From: Parasaccharibacter apium | GTDB lineage: Bacteria; Pseudomonadota; Alphaproteobacteria; Acetobacterales; Acetobacteraceae | DNA: 64,000 nucleotides | Direction of reading: 5' to 3' | Assembly (NCBI RefSeq): GCF_002592045.1 | Contig: NZ_MEJG01000001.1 | Location: forward strand, 372,001 to 436,000 | Made by a program: the position numbers and the translations under genes | Part shown: in pieces, positions 6,415 through 16,342 of the stretch | Layout: each line of letters starts with the position of its first letter | How positions within the stretch are numbered: position 1 is the stretch's first letter | The notes under the pieces: model-generated | The model's database searches: none | Seen by the model: only the letters and a program-made list of their open reading frames with translations | Told to the model about the DNA's origin: nothing

Positions 6415-9147
6415 TTAATGCCCACCAAGGCCAAGCGCACGCAGGATACCCCCTGCACCACCGCCATGGTCTTGCTCCCGCTCAGGTAGGGGCAAACCTT
6501 GCCGCCCTGCGCGTGCTTGTTGCACAGCATAGGCGCAAGCATCATCACCAAATTTTGCTGTATCAAGCGGGGGCAAAGCGGGGACGCCATCTTTCCCTGC
6601 TGTACCGATATGGACGCTTCCCCCCTTACCCTCCAGCAGCAATGGTGTGGAGAAATCCGCCCCAATCACACTAACATGCGGCATAAGCTGAAGCGTATAG
6701 CTTTGGTCTGCCAAGGCCATACTGCCCTGCCCAAGGACCGAAAGATGTTTGACCTCCAAAGCCATATCCCCAAAATGAACCTGCCCATGGTTAAACTGCA
6801 CCACGCCCGCAGCACAGCGCAGGCCCATAGTGCCATCACCTAGCTTGAGCAACCGTGCCGCGGGGCCTGCTAAGGGGGCTAAAACCTCCCGATGGATACG
6901 CCCATCCACAATGGAGAGGCCCATCTGCCCTTCAATCGCTTGCAAAAGGTCAGACGGATGCGCACCTTCCGTCCCTAAAGCCCCTACAAGTTGAATTGGC
7001 CCCTCCACCGTAACAGGCTGGTTTAACGCCAACTGCACCCAGCGTGCGGGCAAAATGAGCGGGTCCGCTTTCATGCCCATCCGCAAAGGTTCAGTAGAGC
7101 CATCCAACACAATCTCGCCCGATAATGATACAGTTTGCACCGCACCCCCTAGGACAGAAAGAACAAGATGCCCCTCATGCCCTAAAAGATGCAGGTGCAG
7201 CCCTTGGTACTCTACCTCCGTACTTTGGAGATGATCAGCCGTAAAATCTATATCCAAGGGTTGGACGGCCAGAGCCCCTAACCAACGCGCCAGAGGGCCA
7301 TCATGGCCCGGGAGGTTTGCAAAAGCCGCCTCTGCATGAGATTGCCCTCTATGAGCCTCCGCTTCCATCTCGTGAGAGCCAGCATATTGCGCACCTATAT
7401 AACGATCCCCCGACGAGCGACTCTCTCCTGAGGGCATAGACGTAGCAGGGGGTTGCTCCACTGTTTTGAGCGCAGCACCGAGTGATAAAGTCGGCACAGA
7501 CGGCTCCGTCGCGCCCCCCGCAAACTCCATAATCGGCGCATAGTGGAAGCGCGTCTCATCCATATGGGCAAGATGTATCTGCCCTGTCAGCCCTGCCGCG
7601 CCGAGAGGAGCAGGCACTACCATAGCCGCGCTCCCACCGATCTCCTGACTTTCAAAAACTAGATCATGCAGTGTGACAGACGGCAGGCCCGCCTCCTCTA
7701 TCGCCCCAAAAGCGAGCTGGCCTTTTAAATGGACATCATGCAGCAAAAGGCCAGAGAACCATCCCCAATCAGGTAATTGCAAAAGATGCGCTTGGCCGGA
7801 GACATCCAGCATACTGCCCGTCCGCCCTATTTGCCCTTGCAGAGCGAACGAAACATGCTCTTGCGCGGCATTCCCTTTTTCCGCGTCACTTTGGTTAAAA
7901 AGGCTCGCTAACGTTTTGTCCTCACCTTGCAGCTCCATCTTCACCATCACAGGGGTAGAATCACCCGGCAACCCAGCCATTACCGCTTGCTGTAAGCTTT
8001 GCACCTCCCCATGGAAGAGCCACGCATACCGCCCCTTGGTGGCCTTACCCTGCATAATAAGAGGGGCTTGTCCGTTCTCAGCATCCAAACGCACATCGCG
8101 TAGCTGAAGCCCTGTTGGAGCCGTTACATGCCCTAAATGGAGATGAATCACATCAGGGCGCAAACGCTGTGGCACATGCAATAGAGCATCCGTCAAAGCG
8201 ACATCCGCTCCTTTATCAAGACCAGCATCAGCCGCCTTATGCGGAGCATCAACCGCATGGAGGCGCAGCGTGCCATCAAGCTGCTCCATCTCCACCGGCA
8301 TAAAATGCGGAAACAGACGATGCAATCCTTTAAGGGAAGCCCAATGTCCTTCCAGCGTAAAAGCTAAGCCCTGCAGACGATGCGCATCGCTCATTGTTCC
8401 ATCTAAAGTAGCATGGTCCTGTTGCGTGCCATCTCCTAACGTCATACCAAGGCTGAAAGGCCAAGGACTTTTCTGCTCTATTGTAGCAGAGAGCAAACGC
8501 TCCAACGGCCCCATACGCCCACGCAACGTAAAGGGCGTATGCTCATACTGCCCGCTTAGATCCACCCACGGGCTGGCACTGCGCATACCCTCTAATTCCA
8601 AACGCGTGATCTGAACACGACCACTAATCGGCACCTCTCCATCTGAGAGATCATCCTGCCATGAGAGGGTCGCGTTCTTTAGATGCAAAGCCCCAAAGCT
8701 TACCTTCCACCGCGGGAGAAGATGGCCCGGCATAGCAGCAGGAACAGCCCCACCTTGTGCCGGCTGAGACATCACCGGCAGCCATGTAGAACATTGCCCC
8801 TCGCTTGCCCGATGGAGCATAACCCCTGCCCCATTGATCGTGAAATCTTGAAAAGAAACATCACGATTTAACAACGCAAATAAAGACATATCCGCATGGA
8901 CAGACCGCGCCACAACAAAGGGTGAGCAGCCCGGGCGCGTCAACACCACATTTGTCGCTTGGAAAGACGGCCACGGTAAGAGCTGAAAAGACGTCTCTCC
9001 CATTTTAAGCTCTAAGCCTGTTTGGGCTTGGAACACCGCCGTCACCCGCTCACGCAAATGATTTTGGTCTATCAAAAATTGCGGGGCAAGGCTGATGCCT
9101 GTCAGCACGACCACCAACCCTATCAGACTGGCTGCTAGTTTTTTCAT
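6415..9147 (-). CDS. AsmA family inner-membrane/periplasmic protein
   Basis: A 910-residue AsmA-like protein. An N-terminal membrane anchor (residues about 5-25) is followed by the family start FLIDQNHLRERVTAVFQAQTG and a long beta-rich periplasmic region. The C-terminal AsmA domain (residues about 690-880) contains the LLQAIEGQMGLSIVDGRI block. AsmA proteins form long hydrophobic grooves spanning the periplasm and are linked to lipid transport and outer-membrane integrity. The gene lies between an RluA-family gene and atp12 on the same strand. A second, larger AsmA-superfamily protein is encoded 2.4 kb upstream. The family is clear; the individual lipid role is inferred. Confidence 0.85.
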   Translation of the reverse strand: MKKLAASLIGLVVVLTGISLAPQFLIDQNHLRERVTAVFQAQTGLELKMGETSFQLLPWPSFQATNVVLTRPGCSPFVVARSVHADMSLFALLNRDVSFQDFTINGAGVMLHRASEGQCSTWLPVMSQPAQGGAVPAAMPGHLLPRWKVSFGALHLKNATLSWQDDLSDGEVPISGRVQITRLELEGMRSASPWVDLSGQYEHTPFTLRGRMGPLERLLSATIEQKSPWPFSLGMTLGDGTQQDHATLDGTMSDAHRLQGLAFTLEGHWASLKGLHRLFPHFMPVEMEQLDGTLRLHAVDAPHKAADAGLDKGADVALTDALLHVPQRLRPDVIHLHLGHVTAPTGLQLRDVRLDAENGQAPLIMQGKATKGRYAWLFHGEVQSLQQAVMAGLPGDSTPVMVKMELQGEDKTLASLFNQSDAEKGNAAQEHVSFALQGQIGRTGSMLDVSGQAHLLQLPDWGWFSGLLLHDVHLKGQLAFGAIEEAGLPSVTLHDLVFESQEIGGSAAMVVPAPLGAAGLTGQIHLAHMDETRFHYAPIMEFAGGATEPSVPTLSLGAALKTVEQPPATSMPSGESRSSGDRYIGAQYAGSHEMEAEAHRGQSHAEAAFANLPGHDGPLARWLGALAVQPLDIDFTADHLQSTEVEYQGLHLHLLGHEGHLVLSVLGGAVQTVSLSGEIVLDGSTEPLRMGMKADPLILPARWVQLALNQPVTVEGPIQLVGALGTEGAHPSDLLQAIEGQMGLSIVDGRIHREVLAPLAGPAARLLKLGDGTMGLRCAAGVVQFNHGQVHFGDMALEVKHLSVLGQGSMALADQSYTLQLMPHVSVIGADFSTPLLLEGKGGSVHIGTAGKDGVPALPPLDTAKFGDDACAYAVQQARAGRQGLPLPEREQDHGGGAGGILRALGLGGH

Positions 9148-9206
9148 CAGCCTTTTCCCTTTCCTTCTTTCACATCGGGCTTGGGTAAAACCAATGCCCC
9201 ACCATC

Positions 9207-10178
9207 TTACCGACTACGGCGGGGCTTAGGGGTATCACCTGCGATAAACCCCAACATCTGAAACGTCTCTTGCATATGCGGCGGCAAAGGAGCCGTAACC
9301 TCCAACCGCCCCCCTGCTGGGTGGGGGAAGGCCAGCATACGCGCATGAAGATGTAACCGGTCGGGGAAGCCCTCCACATGCGCTGCGGCCCCGCCATAGC
9401 GCGGGTCCCCCAAAATAGGTGTGCCTAAGCTCTCTGTATGGACGCGTAATTGATGCGTCCGCCCCGTCCATGGTGAAAGGGCCAGCCAGCTAAACCGCTT
9501 ACCCGTGGCATCGAGCGTCTCATAAGCACTTTTAGCACTCATCGCATCCTCATCGCCGCGCTCTACTGGCACGATGAGCGAGGCCCCACCCGCCCCTACT
9601 TTGGCCAAAGGCTGATCAATAACGCCCTCTGGCGGTGTGGGACGCCCCACCACAACCGCCCAATAGGTCTTGCTCACCTCACGACTACGAAAAGCCGCCG
9701 CCAATTTTGCCGCAACACCGGGCGTCCGCGCCACAAGGAGCAACCCTGATGTATCCCGGTCGATACGGTGAACAAGCCGGGGCTTCTCGCCCCCTTCAGG
9801 GCGCAACCCTTCCAACATCATATCCACATGTACGGTAATGCCGGGGCCGCCTTGTGTTGCCAGGCCAGAGGGTTTGTTCAACACAATGAGCTGCTCATCC
9901 TCATACAGAATCATATCCCGCATTTGTTGGATAAGCTCTGGGTTAGGCGGTGGCGGCGGGGCTGGGCGGCTTTGGTCTGGCAGAGGCGGGATGCGGATGC
10001 TCTGGCCGGGGTAAAGCCGTTTATTAGGTTGTACACGCCCACCATCAACCCGCACCTGCCCTTTACGGCATAATTTCTGCAACCCGCCTTGGGTCAAATT
10101 GGGATAATGACGGCGGAACCAGCGATCAAGACGTAAATCGGCCTCATCCTCACTGACAATACGATTCTGAACACTCAT
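9207..10178 (-). CDS. RluA/RluC-family 23S rRNA pseudouridine synthase
   Basis: A 323-residue protein with an N-terminal S4 RNA-binding domain (residues about 14-65, LRLDRWFRRHYPNLTQGGLQKL) and a pseudouridine synthase domain. The catalytic Asp is D140 in the motif VHRIDRDTSGLLL. The GRTHQLRVH block near residue 235 and a Pro-rich linker (residues 68-80) are also visible. The S4 domain and overall layout resemble RluC, which modifies 23S rRNA, but family members differ in target site, so no gene symbol is given. The start ATG overlaps the rarA stop by 4 bases, showing translational coupling. Confidence 0.9.
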   Translation of the reverse strand: MSVQNRIVSEDEADLRLDRWFRRHYPNLTQGGLQKLCRKGQVRVDGGRVQPNKRLYPGQSIRIPPLPDQSRPAPPPPPNPELIQQMRDMILYEDEQLIVLNKPSGLATQGGPGITVHVDMMLEGLRPEGGEKPRLVHRIDRDTSGLLLVARTPGVAAKLAAAFRSREVSKTYWAVVVGRPTPPEGVIDQPLAKVGAGGASLIVPVERGDEDAMSAKSAYETLDATGKRFSWLALSPWTGRTHQLRVHTESLGTPILGDPRYGGAAAHVEGFPDRLHLHARMLAFPHPAGGRLEVTAPLPPHMQETFQMLGFIAGDTPKPRRSR

Positions 10179-11554
10179 GATTGGCGAGATGCCCGTTTCT
10201 GCGTCAACATGTCCAGACGCTCGCGGATTCTTTTTTCAAAACCACGATCAACCGGCTCATAAAGCGTCACGCGCTCCATCCCTTCTGGAAAGTAATTTTG
10301 GCCAGAGACACCATCTTCATAATCATGGTCATACTCATAACCTTTATTATAGCCTAGCTCCTTCATCAACGCTGTTGGGGCGTTACGAATATGTGCAGGC
10401 GGCATGAGGCTCCCTGTCTGTTTGGCTAAAGCCCGTGCTTGGTTATACGCTTTGTAAACAGCATTCGACTTAGACGCCACAGCAAGATGTACCACAACCT
10501 GCGCTAATGCGACCTCCCCCTCTGGCGAGCCAAGACGCTCATAAGCTGTCGCCCCAGCTTGCGCGAGCGGCAGAGAGGTTGGGTCAGCCTCGCCAATATC
10601 CTCACTCGCAAAACGCACAAGGCGGCGGGCAATATAGCGCGGGTCCTCCCCCCCTTCTAACATACGGGCAAACCAATAAAGGGCCGCGTCAGGATCACTA
10701 CCACGCAATGATTTATGCAACGCAGAGATAAGATTATAATGCTCATCCCTATCTTTATCATACAAAACGGGACGGCGGGCTAAGGAGCGCGCTAGGGCCT
10801 CCGGGGTAAGTGGCTGCGTATCTGCTTTTGTAAGCGATAAAAGCTGCTCCACCATATTAAGCAGATAACGCCCATCCCCATCCGCCATTGCCCTTAGTGA
10901 GGCCCGTCCTTCCTTGGTGAGCGGGAGGGTGCGGCCTATCTCTCCCTCGGCACGGCACAATAATTGCTCCAACGCCTCATCATCAAGGCGATGCAGCACC
11001 AAGACCTGACAACGCGATAAAAGAGCAGAGTTCAACGCAAAGGAGGGGTTCTCCGTTGTGGCACCCACCAATACGACCGTACCGCGCTCCACATAGGGGA
11101 GGAAGCCATCTTGCTGCGCCCGATTAAAACGATGAATCTCATCAACAAATAATAGCGTCCCCCGCCCGGTAGCCTCTGCTTTGCGCCGTGCTTCCTCAAA
11201 CGCCTTTTTTAAATCTGCCACGCCTGAAAAGACGGCTGAGATTTTCGTATAAAACAACCCAGCTTGAGCGGCGAGAAGCTGAGCAATGGTCGTCTTACCA
11301 CAGCCCGGCCCACCCCAGAGGATTAAGCTTGAGAGATGGCCGCTCTCTAACATCCGTGTCAGCGTACCTTCCGGCCCTAGGAGATGCTCTTGACCGCGAA
11401 CATCCCCTAGATGTTGCGGGCGCAATCGGTCTGCTAAAGGCTGCGTCCCCGCCTTATGCCCTATAGCAGCCCCACGGCGTGGCAATGCCGCTCCCGCCTC
11501 TGGCTCCTCTGAGGGAGACCCACCAAAGAGATCCGCCATAATCTCCGCCCTCAT
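10175..11554 (-). CDS. rarA: Replication-associated recombination protein A, AAA+ ATPase
   Basis: A 459-residue AAA+ protein of the RarA/MgsA/WRNIP1 family, which acts at stalled replication forks. Walker A is GGPGCGKTT, Walker B is LLFVDEIHRF, sensor 1 is VLVGATTENPSF, and the C-terminal tetramerisation region includes LYWFARMLEGGEDPRYIARRL. The first residues MRAEI precede a second in-frame start, MADLFGG at 11539, which is more typical of the family; the true start may be that one. The gene overlaps the pseudouridine synthase gene by 4 bases and is in the same direction as the giant AsmA-like gene upstream. Confidence 0.93.
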   Translation of the reverse strand: MRAEIMADLFGGSPSEEPEAGAALPRRGAAIGHKAGTQPLADRLRPQHLGDVRGQEHLLGPEGTLTRMLESGHLSSLILWGGPGCGKTTIAQLLAAQAGLFYTKISAVFSGVADLKKAFEEARRKAEATGRGTLLFVDEIHRFNRAQQDGFLPYVERGTVVLVGATTENPSFALNSALLSRCQVLVLHRLDDEALEQLLCRAEGEIGRTLPLTKEGRASLRAMADGDGRYLLNMVEQLLSLTKADTQPLTPEALARSLARRPVLYDKDRDEHYNLISALHKSLRGSDPDAALYWFARMLEGGEDPRYIARRLVRFASEDIGEADPTSLPLAQAGATAYERLGSPEGEVALAQVVVHLAVASKSNAVYKAYNQARALAKQTGSLMPPAHIRNAPTALMKELGYNKGYEYDHDYEDGVSGQNYFPEGMERVTLYEPVDRGFEKRIRERLDMLTQKRASRQS

Positions 11555-11593
11555 CCTCTCTCACATTTATTTCTACAGCCTTGATGATAAAAG

Positions 11594-14500
11594 CTACTCG
11601 AACAAACGCCTTAATATAGCCGGCACAAATGCTGAGAGATAATTAACATGCAAGGCAGGTTTGGCAAAACTCCCCTCTAGCTTATAGGTCACCGCCATGG
11701 CCCCACTGCCTTTTTTAGCCCCAAAGACGCTCCCTGCGGCTTGATTCACCCCAAAGAATGGCGAGAGCGTCCCTTGCATATGCAACATCTCCTGCCCGAG
11801 ATCGACCTGCCCTTTCATCGTACCCCCAAAGATGGCATTGCTGGCTCGGCCATCCTCCACGTCCAATTGGTTCCCCGCCATATGGAACGACGCACGAAGG
11901 CGCACATCCTCAAAACGTTCCCGTGAGATCTGCCCCCAATGCAAGGGGGCAGCAAAGGTAGCCACAACTAAGGGTGTTGGCGGATGCTCTAAGTTTAGAT
12001 GGTCTATTTTAAGCGTCCCCGTAAAAGGAGGCAGACCAAGGCCTATACCCATTGTTTGCTCTGCCTCCGTCACCGAGCTTCCCGGTGCTACAGGCTGACA
12101 GCGCCCCTCCAAATCCACCGTACCACCGGTAAGTTGCTGATAAACCCCAAGGGAGGCCAGCCAAGCCCCAAAATCCGCTACCGTAAACTTCACATCATAC
12201 GCGCCCTTCTGCCCGGGGATGGGGCTGAGGTCAAAAGCGAGCGGATTAGGTTGGCGTATATGCAAGGCAAGCTCTGTTACATGGTGAGCCGCCCATTGCG
12301 CACGCACTATGACATGAGAGGCCGTTTTCTCCTTCCCATAAAGGACTTTATCAGCCTCCAGACTCACCTTCCACGTCCCCGCTGGGAGGAAAGATTTGCG
12401 TAAATTGGAGGGCGATTTACCCACACCAGCAGATGGAGATGGCTTCGCAACAGCTTGCCCCTTCTTCTTCCCCCACCATGGGGTAAGGTCTAAAAGCTCT
12501 GCTTGAATATTCGCTTGATAACGTGCTGTCAGATCGCCCTTTAAAGGCCAGTCTAACACAGCGTTGCCCTCTGTCCGGCCGAGTTGAAAATGCGTCAAAT
12601 GGACACCGCCTACCTGCCCTTGCCGCACACGCCCCTCCGCCTTTAAAGCAATCTGCGGCCCATGAACTTGCACATCATCCAATCCGATAAGCTGACCATT
12701 CTCCCACAGGATCGTCCCTGTTAAGCCTGCATCCGCCCCGGCGGGCTTCTGCCAAAACGAAGCTGTCACAGCAAGCGGCGTAAGATCTAGCTGTAAGTGC
12801 GCTGTTGTACGTTTATGCTTGTTGCCTAATCCATATTGCTCATACACAACATGACTTTGCGCTTTACCTTTTAACACGGAAGGCCGCGCAATAGAGGCAG
12901 GCACCCCAAGGGTGCGAAACTCCGCTACACCAAGCGGGGCGGTTAAATCAGCCTTCAATAACAAACGCCCTGCAATATTGGATTGGAAACTATCAAACAC
13001 ACTCCCCGCTACTGTAAGACCACGAAAAACCGCCCCGCCTTTAATTGTCAGGCTAGTCTCATTAATAGAAAGCCGTCCCCATCCTTGCTGTACATGGTCA
13101 ATACCGGGCATCGCTATCCCAATATCGTGAATGTCAAACGCTGCTCCGAACTGCAACTCCTTCATACTGACATGTTTTTTAAGCGGTAATTTGATTGTAA
13201 AAGTCCCCTTCATCTCGCCCTGCGTTGTCGCCGGGTCAACAGGATGACGGGCTAAGAGATTCAAACGAGGATATGATAAAATATATAAAAAAGGTGGTAA
13301 TTTGCCCTCCATCCCCAAAGAGAACTCACCCATTTGTTCATGATGTAACAAATCACTCAATATAATGCGCCCAGAAGGCAGCAAAACCATACCGCCTTTA
13401 CCGTCAGCAATATGGCCGTGCTGAAGGTCTATTTGCAATGTCTCTGGCCCTATGAAATGGGCATGAGCATATTCCCCCGTTACTTGGGGCATATTATCTA
13501 ACCATGTCACATTCAGCCCATGGCCGATCAAATCACCATCCAAAGCATGGACATCCAACCCCGCTAAACCCGTTGTACTGGAGAAATAGAGGATAAGCCG
13601 GAGATGATCCCCCCGCCCGGCAGTCATATTGGTTGTCATCCAACGCCGCGCACCGCGAGCGGCCCCTTCTGGCCAGACGCTCGCTAATGTTGCAAAATCG
13701 AAGGCAGCAACCTTACCATCTACCGTCATGCTGACATTATGTGCATGCTGTAGATGGTCCATTTCGCCATGAGCATCAATAACAAATGGGACAGGAATCT
13801 CATGGGAATCCAGAGCAGTTAGATCCGTATGCAGGGCCAATGCCCACGGCTCGGGCTTATCAGCATGAGCCGGCCCAAAGGTGAAGCGCGACCGAGCCGA
13901 TGACACACGGAAAGGCATCTTCCCCGGCCGAATAACCTCCCCCGCCCCAGCCTCAACTGTGCCACTAAGCGTCTCGAACGCCCCTAACACACCGCGTTGT
14001 TGAAACTGCCCCTCTAGCTGAAAAGCAAGCGGCAGATTAGCGACTAGAAGCCCTTTCTTCTGCTCATTCGCCACAGGAATCCACGGGGCCAAAGCGGGCA
14101 AGCGCATAGGGGAAAGAGTGAAGTGCCAATGGCTTTTCCCGCTCCCCTCTGGGGCAATATCGCCCTTAATCTGCACTGTCCCACGCTCTGTCCCATCCAC
14201 TAATCCCGGCCCTTGGAGGGAGAACGCAAATTGACCCCGCCAACCGCTCCGCGTTGTATAATCCGCTTGCATATCCGGCATACTCATCACCAAAGAGGCA
14301 TCTGGTTGAGCCTCATCCAACATGGTGAGATGAATATCATGCATAGTAAGATGATACGGCACGAGCGAAGCGAAGGACTCAGCCCCCCCAGAGCGATGAT
14401 GCGTCCGTGCATTACGCCCCATCCCTGCAACCTGCACACGGCCTTGTAAGGTCTTTATCAGGGTTACATTGACCCCTTGCACCTCAAGCGAGCGCGCCCT

Positions 14501-14842
14501 CACCGTCCCACGCAATAGAGAAGCTAATTTAAAGGTAAACCCCACATGCTCTATATGCTGTATAGGGGCAGAAGGAGCGATGAAGCGAATATTATCAAGC
14601 TGCAATAATAATTTGGAGGAGTGACCGCCCTTTTGCGGTTGCCATGCGAGGGCCATGCGCTCCCATTGCAATGTCCCCCCGCCTATATGTGTTAACGCCC
14701 CACCCCACCGATGGGATAGACCCGTCACATCCAACGGTCCCTGCGCTAACCGCCCCAAAAGCAGAGCCACAGCCAATAACACCCCAACAAATGGGATTAA
14801 AAGACCAAACGCCACACGGCGTACCATTGGCTGCCAGTTCAT
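11594..14842 (-). CDS. Giant AsmA-like (YhdP/DUF3971-type) protein
   Basis: A 1082-residue protein with one N-terminal transmembrane segment (residues about 10-30) and a very long beta-rich periplasmic region. The C-terminal AsmA-like domain contains NAIFGGTMKGQVDLGQE and GTLSPFFGVNQAAG. Length and layout match the YhdP-like members of the AsmA superfamily, thought to form bridges moving phospholipid to the outer membrane. It lies 38 bases downstream of bcp and 39 upstream of rarA, within the same minus-strand run. The superfamily is well supported; the lipid-transport role is inferred from characterised relatives. Confidence 0.8.
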   Translation of the reverse strand: MNWQPMVRRVAFGLLIPFVGVLLAVALLLGRLAQGPLDVTGLSHRWGGALTHIGGGTLQWERMALAWQPQKGGHSSKLLLQLDNIRFIAPSAPIQHIEHVGFTFKLASLLRGTVRARSLEVQGVNVTLIKTLQGRVQVAGMGRNARTHHRSGGAESFASLVPYHLTMHDIHLTMLDEAQPDASLVMSMPDMQADYTTRSGWRGQFAFSLQGPGLVDGTERGTVQIKGDIAPEGSGKSHWHFTLSPMRLPALAPWIPVANEQKKGLLVANLPLAFQLEGQFQQRGVLGAFETLSGTVEAGAGEVIRPGKMPFRVSSARSRFTFGPAHADKPEPWALALHTDLTALDSHEIPVPFVIDAHGEMDHLQHAHNVSMTVDGKVAAFDFATLASVWPEGAARGARRWMTTNMTAGRGDHLRLILYFSSTTGLAGLDVHALDGDLIGHGLNVTWLDNMPQVTGEYAHAHFIGPETLQIDLQHGHIADGKGGMVLLPSGRIILSDLLHHEQMGEFSLGMEGKLPPFLYILSYPRLNLLARHPVDPATTQGEMKGTFTIKLPLKKHVSMKELQFGAAFDIHDIGIAMPGIDHVQQGWGRLSINETSLTIKGGAVFRGLTVAGSVFDSFQSNIAGRLLLKADLTAPLGVAEFRTLGVPASIARPSVLKGKAQSHVVYEQYGLGNKHKRTTAHLQLDLTPLAVTASFWQKPAGADAGLTGTILWENGQLIGLDDVQVHGPQIALKAEGRVRQGQVGGVHLTHFQLGRTEGNAVLDWPLKGDLTARYQANIQAELLDLTPWWGKKKGQAVAKPSPSAGVGKSPSNLRKSFLPAGTWKVSLEADKVLYGKEKTASHVIVRAQWAAHHVTELALHIRQPNPLAFDLSPIPGQKGAYDVKFTVADFGAWLASLGVYQQLTGGTVDLEGRCQPVAPGSSVTEAEQTMGIGLGLPPFTGTLKIDHLNLEHPPTPLVVATFAAPLHWGQISRERFEDVRLRASFHMAGNQLDVEDGRASNAIFGGTMKGQVDLGQEMLHMQGTLSPFFGVNQAAGSVFGAKKGSGAMAVTYKLEGSFAKPALHVNYLSAFVPAILRRLFE

Positions 14843-14880
14843 ACTCTAGGAGACCCCAAGAAGGACATATCTAAAAAGCC

Positions 14881-15378
14881 TTACAGCTGTGCTAAAGCCT
14901 CTTGCACCCAAGCCACATGCTTTGCAGGGCTGACCTTCCGCTTAAAAGCAGCAATACGCCCCTGCGCATCAATAAGGAAGGAGCTGCGCTCTATCCCCAT
15001 AAACTCACGCCCATACAGCTTTTTAAGCACCCAAACGCCATAAGCCTCAGCCAATTTATGCTCATGGTCGGAAAGGAGCGTAAAGCTCAGTGCCTGCTTG
15101 GTGAGGAACGTCTCTAACGCGCCAAGCGCATCGGGACTAACACCCAATACTGTCAGCCCCTCCCCACCGGGGATGCGTAATTCTGCCAAATGGTCACGCA
15201 AATCACACGCTTGCGTTGTACAACCCGGCGTAGAAGCCCGCGGGTAGAAATACAATAAATAAGGTTTACCTTTTAGCGAGGTACTCTCTACCTGCGTTTC
15301 CCCTTGTGGACCAACACCCTCCAACGTGAAGTCCGGCGCGCTCTGCCCAAGCTCTATTACGTGCGTTTTTTGCGTCAT
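14881..15378 (-). CDS. bcp: Thioredoxin-dependent peroxiredoxin (BCP type)
   Basis: A 165-residue peroxiredoxin of the bacterioferritin comigratory protein class that reduces peroxides using thioredoxin. The peroxidatic cysteine is C53 in STPGCTTQAC and a second cysteine, C58, sits five residues later, as in two-cysteine BCP proteins. The motif FYPRAS precedes the active site. It has no signal peptide and should be cytosolic. It follows the upstream exported-protein gene by only 3 bases, so the two are probably one transcript. Confidence 0.94.
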   Translation of the reverse strand: MTQKTHVIELGQSAPDFTLEGVGPQGETQVESTSLKGKPYLLYFYPRASTPGCTTQACDLRDHLAELRIPGGEGLTVLGVSPDALGALETFLTKQALSFTLLSDHEHKLAEAYGVWVLKKLYGREFMGIERSSFLIDAQGRIAAFKRKVSPAKHVAWVQEALAQL

Positions 15379-15381
15379 GGC

Positions 15382-16251
15382 TTATTGCCCCTCATTGCTG
15401 CTTGTAGGTTGGTCGCTATGGGTAACACTCCCATCCCCTACCGAATCATCCGGGCTATGAGGTTGGTCCCCAGCAGGTTGCTCCACAGCCTCATGCCCCC
15501 CACGGCGCATACCCTCCATCGCAGCACCCGGCACGGGCGGCTGGCCTTGCTGAGATTGCTGTGCTTGCTGCGCCTGCTTTTGTGCAAGCTGCTTCTTCAT
15601 CTTGGCAAATGGATCAAACTTCTGGAACCCAGCTGGAGGCGTAAAAATATCCGCAGGTAAGTCTTTATACTCTACGGCAATGGCCTTTAAACGGCCCGTT
15701 AGCCCATCAGCATCCACCCCTTCTTCAGAGAGAATAAGACCATCCTCCGTCACACAGGCTTTTGCTTTGCCGCGCTTGCTATCAATCGTCCAATTCTGAC
15801 ACGTGACATGAGCAATCTGCTCCGTTCCCTCAGGGTGATAAGTCATCCCTAACCCTAAGAAGAACGGATTATGCAACCCATGCATAGGGCGAAACTCAAT
15901 ATAACGCCGCTCTTGCATACTCACGAGCGTCATAATCTGGGTTTGGCGATTTAAAATTGTTGCACTGCGGCCATCGTCAGGGTCTATCCGTAGCCGGTCT
16001 CCTGATGCAGCGAAGGATACTTTGACTTGATGCTCCGGCTCACTGCCTTTTTTATCACCCGGCAGCACCTCCGTTTGGAAGCGATACGTCACCACCGCAT
16101 CCCGCGTGGGAGATAGCGGCGGGTGATCCGCCCCTGCCCATGCAAGAGACGTATGAGCCCCTACCAGAATCGCCAATGAAGCAGCCGCTATCACACCACC
16201 CTTGCCGCATCTATGCTGCCCATCCCGCTTGATACGCCAAAGTGTCATCAC
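15382..16251 (-). CDS. Exported protein of unknown function (DUF4412-like) with Gln-rich tail
   Basis: A 289-residue protein with a signal peptide (hydrophobic residues about 20-38, cleavage near AWAGA). The middle part resembles DUF4412-type periplasmic proteins: a beta-rich region that reads as a modified lipocalin-like fold, with VTCQNWTID and LPADIFTPPAGFQKFDP near its end. The last 75 residues are low-complexity, with runs of Gln and many Pro, Gly, Asp and Ser, and are probably disordered. It starts the bcp transcript unit. The domain assignment is tentative and the function is unknown. Confidence 0.65.
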   Translation of the reverse strand: MMTLWRIKRDGQHRCGKGGVIAAASLAILVGAHTSLAWAGADHPPLSPTRDAVVTYRFQTEVLPGDKKGSEPEHQVKVSFAASGDRLRIDPDDGRSATILNRQTQIMTLVSMQERRYIEFRPMHGLHNPFFLGLGMTYHPEGTEQIAHVTCQNWTIDSKRGKAKACVTEDGLILSEEGVDADGLTGRLKAIAVEYKDLPADIFTPPAGFQKFDPFAKMKKQLAQKQAQQAQQSQQGQPPVPGAAMEGMRRGGHEAVEQPAGDQPHSPDDSVGDGSVTHSDQPTSSNEGQ

Positions 16252-16342
16252 TGCCTCTCTTTCTTGCTCGTCTCATTCACAATCTTACCCCCACCATAAT
16301 CAGACCAAAAAGAGAGAGCCAGAGAGAAAATGCCCCCGCCCT

